Assembly: GCA_031844405.1 (NCBI GenBank)
Contig: JAUZVC010000002.1
Span: 186,001 to 250,000 of the forward strand
Reading direction: 5' to 3'
Origin: Knoellia sp031844405
Lineage (GTDB): Bacteria; Actinomycetota; Actinomycetes; Actinomycetales; Dermatophilaceae
Length of the DNA: 64,000 bases
Shown here: positions 16,757 to 24,996 of the stretch, piece by piece
Layout of the letters: every line of letters starts with the position of its first letter
Position numbering within the stretch: position 1 is the first letter of the stretch
Translations under genes and position numbers: made by a program
The notes under the pieces: model-generated
Seen by the model: only the letters and a program-made list of their open reading frames with translations
The model's database searches: none
Told to the model about the DNA's origin: nothing

Positions 16757-18289
16757 TCAGTCGGGGACGCGTGAACGAGCCAGGTGCACCCGCTCCGGGG
16801 TGTGGAGCCGCACCATGAGCCGCCCCGTGTCGCGCGGCACCGAGCCCGGGGTGGCCAGCGAGACGATGACCGCCGTCGCGAAGGCGAGCGGCGTGCACCA
16901 CGCCGCCGGGTTGGCGAGCAGCGCCTCGCCCCAGCCACCCAGCGGACCACCGACGTAGGTCGTCACCGCCGCCGACGTCGACGCGACCGAGCCGACGACG
17001 AGCCCCGCGACGGCGCCGGCCCGTGACAGTCGTCGCCACCACACCCCGAGGATGAGCAGCGGGGCGAAGGTCGCCGCCGCCAGCGAGAAGGCGAAACCGA
17101 CCGTCGTCGCGATCCCGATCTGGTCGACGAACCGGGCGACGACGAACGGCACGACGACGGCCCCCACCGCCGCCAGCCGGAACCCGCCGAACCCGAACGC
17201 GTCCCCGCCCGTGAGCCGGGCCAGCCGTGGCCGCAGGAACTCCTGGTGCAGCACGCCGGTCACCGACATCGCCAGACCGGACGCCGTCGAGAGCAGCGCC
17301 GCGAAGGCGCCGCCGGCGAGCATGGCCGTGAGCACGTCACCGCCGATCCCGTCGACCACCCGCCCCGGCAGCTGGATGACGATCGTGTCGGACCGGACCC
17401 CCTCGGGAAGGGAGGGGAGGTGCAGCCGGCCGAGGACGGCATACACGGGTGGCCAGAGGTAGAAGACACCCAGCAGCGCGACGACCGACACCGTCGTGCG
17501 CCGGGCCGCGACGCCGTCGGGGTTGGTGTAGAAGCGGACGAGCACGTGTGGCAGCCCCATCGTCCCGAGGCAGAGTGCGAGCATCATCGAGAAGGTGCGG
17601 TAGTAGGGGTGGTCGTCCGGTGAACGCGCCGCGAACGGCTCCCACCAGCCCTCGCGCACCGTGGGCACGCCTCCGCCGGAACGCATCCAGAGCGCGAGCA
17701 GCACGAAGGCCGGGACGGCGAGGCAGGTCAGCTTGATCCAGTACTGCATCGCCTGGACGAACGTGATCGAGCGCATGCCACCAGCCCCGACGGCCACCGC
17801 CACGACGACGGCGACGAGGAGCGACCCGACCCACTGCGGCGCACCGGTGACGAGCGCCAGGGCCAACGCGGCCCCCTGGAACTGGGGCACGAGGTACATC
17901 CACCCGATCGCGACGACCAGCACCGCCGCGAGCCTGCGCACGAGCACCGACCCGAGCCGCGCCTCGGCGAAGTCCGGCAGCGTGTAGGCCCCGGACCGGC
18001 GCATCGGCGCGGCCACCATGACGAGCAGGACGAGGTAGCCGAGGGTGTAGCCGACGGGCAGCCAGAGCAGGTCGACGCCCTGGTCGTAGATGAGCCCGGC
18101 GACGCCGAGGAACGAAGCGGCAGAGAGGTACTCGCCCGAGATCGCGCTCGCGTTGAGCCGCGGCGAGACCGTCCGGCCGGCGACGTAGAAGTCCGACGTG
18201 CGCCGCGACAGCCGCAGCCCCAACCCGCCGACGACGACCGTCGTCACGCACACGAGTGCGACCGCGAGGACCGAGAGCGTGTCAGACAC
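16757..18289 (-). CDS. Sodium:solute symporter family protein (second ActP-like)
   Basis: 510 residues, about 13 membrane helices, SSS/SLC5 superfamily. RRTSDFYVAGRTVSPRLNA, ASAISGEYLSAASFLGVAGL, GGMRSITFVQAMQYWIKL and GTMGLPHVLVRFYTNPDG correspond to the landmark motifs of acetate-type permeases. It differs clearly from the copy at 4424-6079. The GTG start at 18289 overlaps the end of the small membrane gene upstream by 8 bp. It is the last gene of an operon-like set with a DUF485-like protein and a LytTR response regulator, so uptake of its monocarboxylate-type substrate is probably under two-component control. The 3' end touches the DUF1877 remnant. Confidence 0.88.
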   Translation of the reverse strand: MSDTLSVLAVALVCVTTVVVGGLGLRLSRRTSDFYVAGRTVSPRLNASAISGEYLSAASFLGVAGLIYDQGVDLLWLPVGYTLGYLVLLVMVAAPMRRSGAYTLPDFAEARLGSVLVRRLAAVLVVAIGWMYLVPQFQGAALALALVTGAPQWVGSLLVAVVVAVAVGAGGMRSITFVQAMQYWIKLTCLAVPAFVLLALWMRSGGGVPTVREGWWEPFAARSPDDHPYYRTFSMMLALCLGTMGLPHVLVRFYTNPDGVAARRTTVSVVALLGVFYLWPPVYAVLGRLHLPSLPEGVRSDTIVIQLPGRVVDGIGGDVLTAMLAGGAFAALLSTASGLAMSVTGVLHQEFLRPRLARLTGGDAFGFGGFRLAAVGAVVVPFVVARFVDQIGIATTVGFAFSLAAATFAPLLILGVWWRRLSRAGAVAGLVVGSVASTSAAVTTYVGGPLGGWGEALLANPAAWCTPLAFATAVIVSLATPGSVPRDTGRLMVRLHTPERVHLARSRVPD

Positions 18290-18701
18290 GTGCGCTACCG
18301 GCGTCGGAGGACCCCGACTCGACGATGTCGGCGAACTCGGCCTCGATCCGCTCGGCCTGCCGGACGTAGCCGCGCGCGAGCAGCCACGCCGCCGGGTAGA
18401 CGAGGATCCCGAGTACGACCCACGGCAGGGGCAGCCCCGCCACCGACATCGACCGGGTCGCCGGCAGCAGTGCGAGGAGGACCGGGAACCCGCCGATGGC
18501 CAGCGCCATGAGCCCGAGGACGGTGAGCCCGAGCCGCAGCTGCGCCCGCCGCAGGCCGTCGAGGTAGACGTCGCCGAGGCCGGTCTGCTCGTCGAGGTCG
18601 CTCGCGAGCACCTGGCTGCGCGCGCGGGTCGCCGGCAGCGCCGACCGCCGCGAGCTCGTCACCCGCACCCGTGCGGGCGCCCCGGACCGCTCCGGGCTCA
18701 T
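18282..18701 (-). CDS. Small two-helix membrane protein, DUF485-like symporter partner
   Basis: 139 residues. A basic, polar N-terminal 45 residues (ARVRVTSSRRSALPATRARS) precede GDVYLDGLRRAQLRLGLTV and two hydrophobic helices at about 60-82 and 90-112, then a charged tail (RQAERIEAEFADIV). The DGLRRAQLRLG..two-helix layout and its place directly before an SSS symporter match the DUF485-like accessory subunits of actinobacteria. The ATG at 18701 overlaps the stop of the LytTR regulator gene as ATGA, and its own end overlaps the symporter start, giving a tightly coupled three-gene unit. Confidence 0.8.
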   Translation of the reverse strand: MSPERSGAPARVRVTSSRRSALPATRARSQVLASDLDEQTGLGDVYLDGLRRAQLRLGLTVLGLMALAIGGFPVLLALLPATRSMSVAGLPLPWVVLGILVYPAAWLLARGYVRQAERIEAEFADIVESGSSDAGSARV

Positions 18702-19534
18702 GCAGTGCCGTTGCCGGGTCGCCTCAGCAGGACCTCGCGCAGCTCGCGGGTATGCCGTCGGCTCACCTGGAGCTCGACGTCGCCGACCGTGACCGAGCAC
18801 CTGCCGTGGTCCATGCGGACCTCGGTGACGTGGGGGAGGGCGACGAGCGTGGAGCGGTGGATGCGGATGAACCCGTGCCGGCCCCACCGCTCCTCGAGGA
18901 CGGCCAGTGGGATCCGCACGAGGTGGCTGCCGTGGGCGGTGTGGAGGCGGGCGTAGTCGCCGGACGCCTCGACCCAGCGGATCGAGGAGCGCGACACGAA
19001 GCGGGTCACGCCGCCGAGCTCGACGGGGATCGTCTCGTCCTCGGCCGGGGCGGTCTCGGTCACTGCGCCACCCGCGCCGCCGCCGTCGGCAGCTGCGCCG
19101 GCCACCCCGGCAGCGGCGCCGGTCCCGGCGACGGGGGCGGCCGGCATACCGGCCTCGTCCTGCTTGGCCACGACGCGACGGACGGCCTCGGCAAGGCGTT
19201 CGCCGCGGACCGGCTTCATGACGTAGTCGGTCGCCGCGAGGGCGAAGGCGTCGACGGCGTGCTGTTCGTGGGCGGTGACGAAGACGAGCTGCGGAGGCGA
19301 GGCGAAGCGGGCGAGGACCCGGCCGAGGGCCATGCCGTCGAGGCCCGGCATCGAGATGTCGCTGAAGATGACGTCGATGTCGTGGTCCTCGAGGACCTGG
19401 AGGGCCTCGGTGCCGCTGGACGCGGTGATGACCTCGGCGATCCGCTCGTCCGAGCCGAGCAGGTAGCTGACCTCGGACAGCGCGGGGAGCTCGTCGTCGA
19501 CGACGAGGGCCCGGAGGCTGCCGGCTGTGGCCAT
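18698..19534 (-). CDS. LytTR family response regulator
   Basis: 278 residues. Receiver domain with acidic pocket Asp13-Asp14 and phosphoacceptor Asp59 in VIFSDISMPGLDG, and the Lys of DYVMKPVRGE. An Ala/Gly-rich linker of about 50 residues (GTGAAAGVAGAAADGGGAGG) leads to a LytTR DNA-binding domain: RWVEASGDYARLHT, FIRIHRSTLVALPHV and VSRRHTRELREVLL. LytTR proteins bind spaced direct repeats; none is marked here. Its kinase partner is the next gene upstream (19585-20778). Downstream lie a DUF485-like protein and a symporter, the likely targets, as in LytS/LytT-type carboxylate sensing systems. Confidence 0.92.
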   Translation of the reverse strand: MATAGSLRALVVDDELPALSEVSYLLGSDERIAEVITASSGTEALQVLEDHDIDVIFSDISMPGLDGMALGRVLARFASPPQLVFVTAHEQHAVDAFALAATDYVMKPVRGERLAEAVRRVVAKQDEAGMPAAPVAGTGAAAGVAGAAADGGGAGGAVTETAPAEDETIPVELGGVTRFVSRSSIRWVEASGDYARLHTAHGSHLVRIPLAVLEERWGRHGFIRIHRSTLVALPHVTEVRMDHGRCSVTVGDVELQVSRRHTRELREVLLRRPGNGTA

Positions 19535-19584
19535 GGTCCGAGGATAACGAGCGGGCGGGGGCGCCGAGGCGGGTTGAGCAGCGC

Positions 19585-20778
19585 TCAGTCGGCGTGGACG
19601 CCCGGGGCGTACTTCGGCACCCGGAAGCTCACCTTCGTCCCGGCGCCGACCGCGGTCTCGACGACAAGACCGAACTCGTCGCCGTAGACCTGCCGCAGCC
19701 GGGCGTCGACGTTGCCGAGCCCGACCGAGTCGGCGCGCGACTGGCCGTCGAGGATGCGCTGCACCGACTCGGGCGAGGCACCCACGCCGTCGTCGTCGAC
19801 CGAGATCTCGGCCTCCGAGCCCTGGTCGGAGGCGGTGATCGTCACGTGCCCGACGCCCTCCTTGGAGGCGAGCCCGTGGCGGACGGCGTTCTCGACGAGC
19901 GGCTGCACGGCGAGGTAGGGGACGCGCACCGGCAGCACCTCGGGGGCGATGAGGAGCGAGACCTGGAGTCGCTCGCCGAAGCGGGCCTGCTCGAGGACGA
20001 GGTAGCGCTCGACGTTGCGCAGCTCCTCCGCCAGCGTCGTGAACGGGCCGCCCTGGCGCAGGGCGTAGCGGGTGAAGTCGGCGAACTCCAGCAGCAGCTC
20101 GCGCGCCCGCTCGGGGTCGGTGCGGACGAACGACGCGATGGCCCCGAGCGAGTTGTAGATGAAGTGCGGGCTGATCTGGGCCCGCAGCGCCCGCAGCTCG
20201 GCCTCCATCGCGCGGGTTCTTGCGCGCCCGAGCTCGGCGACGTCGAGCTCGGCCGAGACCCAGCGGGCCAGCTCGCCGGTCGCCCGCGCCAGTCCCGCGG
20301 AGGCCGTCGGTGCGTATGCCGTGAGCGTCCCGACCACCCTCTCGTCGGCGAGCAGCGGCGCGGTGACGGCGGTGCGGATCGGGCAGTCCGGGTCGGCGCA
20401 GGTGATGACCTCGGGGCCGATGACGGTGGGGGCGCCCGAGGTGCGGGTGGCCGCCGCGTGCTCGTGCGCCCGGTCCGCGTGGTGGTCACCGGGGCCGGTC
20501 CACGAGAGCAGCCCCGCGCTGTCGCACACCGCCACCGAGGTCGCGCCGAGGATCGCGAGGAGGTGCTTGCCGGCGGCCGACGCGGACTCCGGTGTGAGGC
20601 CGTCGGCGAGGTGGCGCGAGGCGAGCGAGGCGGTGTGCAGCGTGGAGTAGGTCACCCGGTCGACGGTGGAGAGGAACCCACGTCGCCGACCCCGCCCGGC
20701 CGCCCACAGCCCGAGCCCGAGGAGCACCATGGCGCCGGCCACAACGACGGCCGTGGGCACGTGGAAGGTCGGCGACAT
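19585..20778 (-). CDS. LytS-type sensor histidine kinase
   Basis: 397 residues. One N-terminal membrane helix (about 8-26), a GAF-like sensory region with a possible metal or redox Cys cluster (ITCADPDCPIRTAVTAP), then the His_kinase domain with the phosphorylated His in LRAQISPHFIYNSLGAIASF and an HATPase_c domain (VQPLVENAVRHGL, DDDGVGAS, SVGLGNVDARLRQVYG). It autophosphorylates and passes phosphate to the LytTR regulator encoded 50 bp downstream. Start ATG at 20778 with no clear ribosome binding site; a TAGCCT motif sits just upstream on this strand. Divergent from the thioesterase gene. Confidence 0.92.
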   Translation of the reverse strand: MSPTFHVPTAVVVAGAMVLLGLGLWAAGRGRRRGFLSTVDRVTYSTLHTASLASRHLADGLTPESASAAGKHLLAILGATSVAVCDSAGLLSWTGPGDHHADRAHEHAAATRTSGAPTVIGPEVITCADPDCPIRTAVTAPLLADERVVGTLTAYAPTASAGLARATGELARWVSAELDVAELGRARTRAMEAELRALRAQISPHFIYNSLGAIASFVRTDPERARELLLEFADFTRYALRQGGPFTTLAEELRNVERYLVLEQARFGERLQVSLLIAPEVLPVRVPYLAVQPLVENAVRHGLASKEGVGHVTITASDQGSEAEISVDDDGVGASPESVQRILDGQSRADSVGLGNVDARLRQVYGDEFGLVVETAVGAGTKVSFRVPKYAPGVHAD

Positions 20779-20854
20779 GGCGCAAGGCTAGGGCGTGGAG
20801 CGCTTGGCCACACCGGGCACGGACGTCGGGCGCGGACGGCATACGCTCACCGTC

Positions 20855-21664
20855 ATGAGCGAGTTCGACGACGCCCTGACCATCACCGACGGACGGGTCG
20901 AGCTCACCGACGGCTGGGTCATCGGCGAGGCGGTCAACGGCGGGCTGCTCATGTCGCTCGCGACCAGGGCCGCCTCCGACGCGCTCGACGCCGTGGGCTC
21001 GCACGCGGACCCGGTCGCCTTCAGCACGACCTTCCTCCACGCCGCGCAGCCCGGCGCTGCGTCGGTCGAGACCGAGATCCTGCGCACCGGCCGGTCCTTC
21101 TCCACCGCCGAGGTGACGGTCCGGCAGGGCGAGACGACGGTCCTGCGGCACAGCGCGACCTTCGCCGACCTCGACCGCAACAGCGAGCCGGTCCACCTCC
21201 AGGAGGCGCCGCCCGAGCTGCCCGACCCCGAGGTGTGCGCCCCCGCTGCGCGCGGCGGCTTCGCCGAGAAGATCAAGCTGCTCGACCGGCTCGACATGCG
21301 CATCGACCCGGCGACGGTCGGCTGGGCGCTGGGTCAGCCCGCGCGCGACGGCGAGATGCGGGCGTGGATCCGCTTCGCCGACGGCCGCGAGCCCGACGCG
21401 CTGTCGCTGCCGTTCTTCCTCGACGCGATGCCGCCGGTGACCTTCACCTTCGGCGCGCTCGGCTGGGCGCCGACCATCGCCTTCTCCGGCCACGTCCGCT
21501 CCCGTCCCGCGCCGGGGTGGCTGCGGATGCGGATCACGACGCGCAACGTCATCGGCGGGCTCTTCGAGGAGGACGCCGTCGTCTGGGACTCACGCGGTGC
21601 CGTCGTGGCGCAGTCGCGCCAGCTCGCCGGGGTGCGTATGCCGTCCACTCCCGAGAGCGCCTGA
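20855..21664 (+). CDS. Acyl-CoA thioesterase family protein (double hotdog)
   Basis: 269 residues in two hotdog-like halves: GWVIGEAVNGGLLMSLATRA, PVAFSTTFLHAAQPG and TGRSFSTAEVTVRQ in the first, SLPFFLDAMPPVTFTFGALG and IGGLFEEDAVVWDSRGAVVA in the second. This is the arrangement of the thioesterase-like superfamily (TesB-type), which hydrolyses acyl-CoA thioesters. The promoter appears leaderless: CGGCATACGCT at 20837-20847 contains both an octamer copy and a TACGCT -10 seven bases before the ATG. A second octamer at 21636 codes Arg-Met-Pro close to the C-terminus. The next gene follows 11 bp downstream. Confidence 0.87.
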   Translation: MSEFDDALTITDGRVELTDGWVIGEAVNGGLLMSLATRAASDALDAVGSHADPVAFSTTFLHAAQPGAASVETEILRTGRSFSTAEVTVRQGETTVLRHSATFADLDRNSEPVHLQEAPPELPDPEVCAPAARGGFAEKIKLLDRLDMRIDPATVGWALGQPARDGEMRAWIRFADGREPDALSLPFFLDAMPPVTFTFGALGWAPTIAFSGHVRSRPAPGWLRMRITTRNVIGGLFEEDAVVWDSRGAVVAQSRQLAGVRMPSTPESA

Positions 21665-21675
21665 GGCGGGTCCCC

Positions 21676-22530
21676 TTGTCCGACAGCACTGCCCGGATCG
21701 TCGAGTCCGTCCAGGCCCTCGCCTCGCTGCCCGGGGTCGCCGAGAAGGTCGACACCGCCCGTGAGGCCTGCACCCGGCTCCGCTGGCACAACGCCCTGCG
21801 CCGCCGCATCCCGGAGGCGGCCGCCGAGTCGCGGGTGCGCGGCGCCCGTGCGAGCGGCGAGCTCGACGGGGCCCGGCTCTCGGTCGAGATCGTCCGCGAC
21901 CTCATGCGCGGCGCGGTGACGTGGCACGACGCCATGGACCCCGTCGAGCAGGTCATGCGGGGCGTCATCGCCGCCACCGCCGAGACCGAGCGCCTCGGGC
22001 CGGTCGTCCTCAACGCTCCGATGCAGGCCTTGGCCCGGTTGCACACGGCCGCCGCGGCCGGGCTGGTCCCCGACTCGGAGCTCGGCCGGCCACGGCTCGA
22101 CGACGAGGACTGCCGTGAGTTCGTCGAGATCGGCGACGCGCCGCCGGCCGCGGACGCCCGCGAGCGGCTGCGCGGCGTGGTGGCCGTGCTCGCTGCCGCG
22201 CCGTCGCTGCCGGTGCCGGTGGTCGCCGCCCTCGCGCACGCCGAGATCGTCACCGCCAGGCCCTTCACCCGCGGCAACGGCGTCGTCGCGCGCGCCGTCG
22301 AGCGGGCCGTCATCCAGGCCGGCGGGCTCGACCCGACCGGTGTCGCCGTGCCCGAGATGGGGCACGGCACGGGAGGCGGGCCGGCCTACCTCGGCGGGCT
22401 CACGGCATACGCACGGGGTGACGCCGCAGGCGTCGGTCTGTGGCTGACGCACTGCTGCGACGCCATCGTGGCGGGCGCCGCGGAGGGCGAGCGCATCGCC
22501 GACGCGGTCCTCGCCGGCCGCCTCTCCTGA
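21676..22530 (+). CDS. Fic-like protein with degenerate active site
   Basis: 284 residues. The C-terminal half has the outline of a Fic domain: MQALARLHTAAAAGLV, AALAHAEIVTARPFTRGNGVVAR. The catalytic motif HPFxxGNGR reads RPFTRGNG, so the essential His is Arg and the metal-binding acidic residue is Arg; AMPylation activity is therefore unlikely. The corresponding gene is found in the same place in other actinobacteria, upstream of the 6C RNA and ssd-tad genes, often labelled oxidoreductase. TTG at 21676 is chosen as start, 11 bp after the thioesterase stop; GAGGCGGG is a weak ribosome binding site. Function unknown. Confidence 0.75.
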   Translation: MSDSTARIVESVQALASLPGVAEKVDTAREACTRLRWHNALRRRIPEAAAESRVRGARASGELDGARLSVEIVRDLMRGAVTWHDAMDPVEQVMRGVIAATAETERLGPVVLNAPMQALARLHTAAAAGLVPDSELGRPRLDDEDCREFVEIGDAPPAADARERLRGVVAVLAAAPSLPVPVVAALAHAEIVTARPFTRGNGVVARAVERAVIQAGGLDPTGVAVPEMGHGTGGGPAYLGGLTAYARGDAAGVGLWLTHCCDAIVAGAAEGERIADAVLAGRLS

Positions 22531-22573
22531 GCGTTTGTCAAGTCTTGTTGTTGTCCCCGCGGGGGAGTAGACA

Positions 22574-22770
22574 GGGTGCATCGGGCAGGCCCCCAGGGAA
22601 CCGTCCGGTCGAAGAACAACCGCGAGATGCAACGGGTACCCACGCGCGGGCAGTCCACTGATGGACCGGTCCGTCCGGGCTCGACCCGGTACGACGGCGA
22701 GGAAAATGCACGCTTGGTCGCCCCGAGTGCTCGCGGTGGATGACGCCCCTCTGGTAGGGGCGTCATCGTT
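22574..22770 (+). ncRNA. Candidate structured RNA (possibly 6S-like) or 55-codon gene
   Basis: The space after the Fic-like gene has two competing readings. RNA: a TTGTTG (22545) and TAGACA (22568) pair at 17-bp spacing, a closing stem GTGCAT (22576) with ATGCAC near 22709, an apical hairpin GTCCA-ctga-TGGAC, and a strong terminator at 22739-22767, giving about 190 nt. In Streptomyces a 6S RNA lies in the corresponding region near ssd, from memory. Protein: an ORF from GTG 22576 to TGA 22741-22743 (55 residues, REMQRVPTRGQSTDG) with GGGGGAG about nine bases before it. Third positions are only about 70% G/C, below the neighbouring genes, which favours RNA. Confidence 0.45.
22739..22767 (+). 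terminator. Intrinsic terminator after the 22.6-kb RNA candidate
   Basis: Perfect 11-bp stem GATGACGCCCC / GGGGCGTCATC (22739-22749, 22757-22767) with a 7-base loop, followed by GTTG. It overlaps the stop codon of the alternative 55-codon ORF. Confidence 0.75.
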
Positions 22771-22862
22771 GCCGTCCGCCGTCGTGACTACCTGCTGACC
22801 AGATTTGTCGACTTTTGGTGGTTCGTCTTGCACGGGCACGGTCGATCGGCAACGATGGATGC

Positions 22863-22985
22863 ATCGCTCCCCTTCGGGGTCGTAGCGAAGGGTGGTCCGG
22901 CTTCTCCCCCCCGGAGCCTGGCCCACCCGACGGCCCCGGTCCTCCCCCCGACCGGGGCCGTCGCCTTTCCGGGGTCTTTTTCCAC
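22863..22985 (+). ncRNA. 6C RNA (B11-type small RNA)
   Basis: Two consecutive hairpins each expose a run of six or more C in the loop, the defining trait of the actinobacterial 6C RNA. The first has stem GGTGG..GGCTTC with GGAGCC..CCACC (22891-22926) and loop TCCCCCCC (seven C, 22906-22912). The second is a 13-bp perfect stem GACGGCCCCGGTC (22929-22941) with its complement at 22950-22962 around loop CTCCCCCC. A T-rich stretch (about 22965-22982) follows and acts as the terminator tail. A TTGCAC/AACGAT pair with 17-bp spacing (22828-22856) suggests a start near 22863. In Mycobacterium tuberculosis the homologous B11 RNA also lies directly before ssd, as here. It is thought to act in trans through the C-rich loops. 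Confidence 0.88.
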
Positions 22986-23068
22986 AGCCTCCGTATGCCG
23001 TCCGCGGTCGTCCACAGATCAGGGGCCGGTGGTGGCGGGCCAAGCGTGCCGGCGGCGAGGGTCAGGGG

Positions 23069-23809
23069 ATGAGTCCTTCTCCTGGGGTGGCCGCGCCGAC
23101 GGCACGGTCTGGTCCCCTGGTCGTGGTGCTGGGGGCGAGCGGGGGCGTGGGTGCGTCGACGTGGTCGGCGGCGCTGGCCCGGCGGCTGGCCCTGCACCTC
23201 GGCTCGTGCGTTCTCGTCGACGGGGACGTGCGCGGTGGTGGTCTGGACATGACCTGTGGGACCGAGCACGTGCCGGGGCTGAGGTGGCCGGACCTCGCGC
23301 GTCTGCGTGGCCGGACGGCCGGGGCTCGGCTGGTCGCTGCCCTGCCTCGCGGTGAGGTGGCGCTGCTGTCTGCGGGTGGGGACGGAACGGGTCTGCCGGA
23401 GGGGGTGGTGCTCGACGTCGTCGACTCGCTGCTCGGTGAGGTGCCGGTCGTGCTGGACGGGCGGCCGGGAGGTCCGGTGACGCCGGCGCTGGTGGAGCGC
23501 GCCGCAGCGGTGCACGTGCTCGTCGGGCTCGGCGCCCGACAGCTCGCGGACGCGGGTGCCCTGCTGGGTTCCCTGGTGGGGTCTGCGGGCGTGGGCGTCG
23601 TGACGCGTGGTGACAAGAGGCTTGCTCCGCAGGTCGCCGAGGTCGTCGAGCACCTCGGCGTCCCGCACCTGGCCCACGTCCGCGACGACGCGACGGTGCG
23701 CCGGGACGGGGAGCGGGGGGAGTGGCCGGGGCTGCGCGGTCCCCTGCGCGACACGGCGGACGCCATCGCTCTCGACCTCGTCGAGGAACTGGACAGGAAG
23801 GCGGCGTGA
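23069..23809 (+). CDS. ssd: Septum site-determining / CpaE-like ATPase of the Tad locus
   Basis: 246 residues, MinD/ParA superfamily, the helicase/secretion neighbourhood CpaE-like protein that localises Tad pilus machinery or affects septation. The P-loop reads LGASGGVGASTW: the signature lysine of GGxGKST is Ala, as is usual for this actinobacterial subfamily. CVLVDGDVRGGGLDMTCG gives the switch I-like Asp, and VPVVLDGRPG corresponds to Walker B. The ATG at 23069 has weak AGGGG before it. First gene of the Tad operon; its end overlaps tadA as GTGA. Equivalent to mycobacterial Ssd (Rv3660c) by position and motif. Confidence 0.88.
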   Translation: MSPSPGVAAPTARSGPLVVVLGASGGVGASTWSAALARRLALHLGSCVLVDGDVRGGGLDMTCGTEHVPGLRWPDLARLRGRTAGARLVAALPRGEVALLSAGGDGTGLPEGVVLDVVDSLLGEVPVVLDGRPGGPVTPALVERAAAVHVLVGLGARQLADAGALLGSLVGSAGVGVVTRGDKRLAPQVAEVVEHLGVPHLAHVRDDATVRRDGERGEWPGLRGPLRDTADAIALDLVEELDRKAA

Positions 23810-24996
23810 GCGAGGGCGCGCTCATCTGGCCGGGCGTGGACGCCGCGATCCGCCAGGGGCTGGCCCCGGACGCCGAGGTCATCGCCGAGCTCGCCGGCGG
23901 GGTCGTCGCGCTCGGGTCTCGCGGTGCGGCGGTCGCGGGCGAGAGGATGCGTGAGCGGGTGCTGGGCTACGGCCCGCTCGAGCAGTGGGTCGGGGCCCAC
24001 GAGGTGACCGACATCCTCGTCAACGGTGACGGGTCGGTCTGGGTCGACCGTGGCGGTGGGGTCGAGGCGACGGGCCAGGTGCTGACGTCCCCGGAGGCGC
24101 GGGCGCTCGCGACCCGGCTGGCGGGACTCGCGCGACGCCGGCTCGACGAGGCCCAGCCGTGGGTCGACGCCGTCCTGCCCGGTGGCGTGCGGTTGCACGC
24201 GATCCTCCCGCCGCTCGCCGAGCACGGGACGCACCTGAGCCTGCGGGTCGCCCGTCGACAGCCGGTCGGGGTCGAGGGTCTGCGGCGTCTCGGGTCGGTG
24301 GGCGGCGAGATGGCCTCGGTGCTGTCGCGGATCGTGGCGGCGCGGCTGTCGTTCCTCGTTGTCGGCGGCACGGGGGCGGGCAAGACGACGGTGCTCGGTG
24401 CGCTCCTCTCCGACTGCGCTCCCGACGAGCGCATCGTCGTCGCCGAGGACGTGCGCGAGCTCGAGCCGTCGCACCCCCACGTCGTCCGGCTGCAGGGCCG
24501 GAGCGCCAACGTCGAGGGCGCCGGAGCGGTGAGCCTCGTCGACCTCGTGCGGCAGGCGCTGAGGATGCGGCCCGACCGGCTCGTCGTCGGCGAGGTTCGC
24601 GGTGCCGAGGTGCGCGAGCTGCTCTCGGCCCTCAACACCGGGCACGACGGGGGAGCGGGGACCCTGCACGCCAACGGTATTGCCCGGACACCGGCGCGCA
24701 TCGAGGCGCTGGGGGCGCTCGCCGGTCTCGACCGCGATGCCGTCCACGCCCAGCTGCGGGGCGCCATCGACGTCGTCGTCGAGGTGGCCCGCGTGCGCGA
24801 CCGACGCGTCGTGCGCGCGATCGGGGTGACCCGGTGGACGGGCTCGGAGCTCGTCGTCGACGAAGCGCTCGTGCTCGACCGCGAGGTCGATGCTGCCAGC
24901 ACCCGGGGTGGAGACGACCAGGCGTGGACGGACGGCTCGAGGCGAGGGCCTGGAGCCGCCCGCCTCGAGGAGCTGCTGCAGGAGCGCGGCGCGTGA
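23806..24996 (+). CDS. tadA: TadA/CpaF family ATPase of the Flp pilus
   Basis: 396 residues, type II/IV secretion ATPase that powers assembly (and probably retraction) of the Flp/Tad pilus. Motifs: YGPLEQWVGAHEVTDILVNG in the N-terminal domain, Walker A VVGGTGAGKTTVLGALLS (about 183-200), Asp box VVAEDVRELEP, Walker B-like RMRPDRLVVGEVRGAE, and the His box TGHDGGAGTLHANG. The GTG start overlaps the ssd stop as GTGA. The protein is cytoplasmic and docks on TadB/TadC. In actinobacteria it corresponds to the helicase/secretion neighbourhood ATPase. Confidence 0.94.
   Translation: MSEGALIWPGVDAAIRQGLAPDAEVIAELAGGVVALGSRGAAVAGERMRERVLGYGPLEQWVGAHEVTDILVNGDGSVWVDRGGGVEATGQVLTSPEARALATRLAGLARRRLDEAQPWVDAVLPGGVRLHAILPPLAEHGTHLSLRVARRQPVGVEGLRRLGSVGGEMASVLSRIVAARLSFLVVGGTGAGKTTVLGALLSDCAPDERIVVAEDVRELEPSHPHVVRLQGRSANVEGAGAVSLVDLVRQALRMRPDRLVVGEVRGAEVRELLSALNTGHDGGAGTLHANGIARTPARIEALGALAGLDRDAVHAQLRGAIDVVVEVARVRDRRVVRAIGVTRWTGSELVVDEALVLDREVDAASTRGGDDQAWTDGSRRGPGAARLEELLQERGA

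Noticed and set aside
23069..23809. Missing Walker A lysine in Ssd as a defect
   Set aside because: The GAST/GASx form is, as far as I recall, the norm in actinobacterial CpaE-like proteins.
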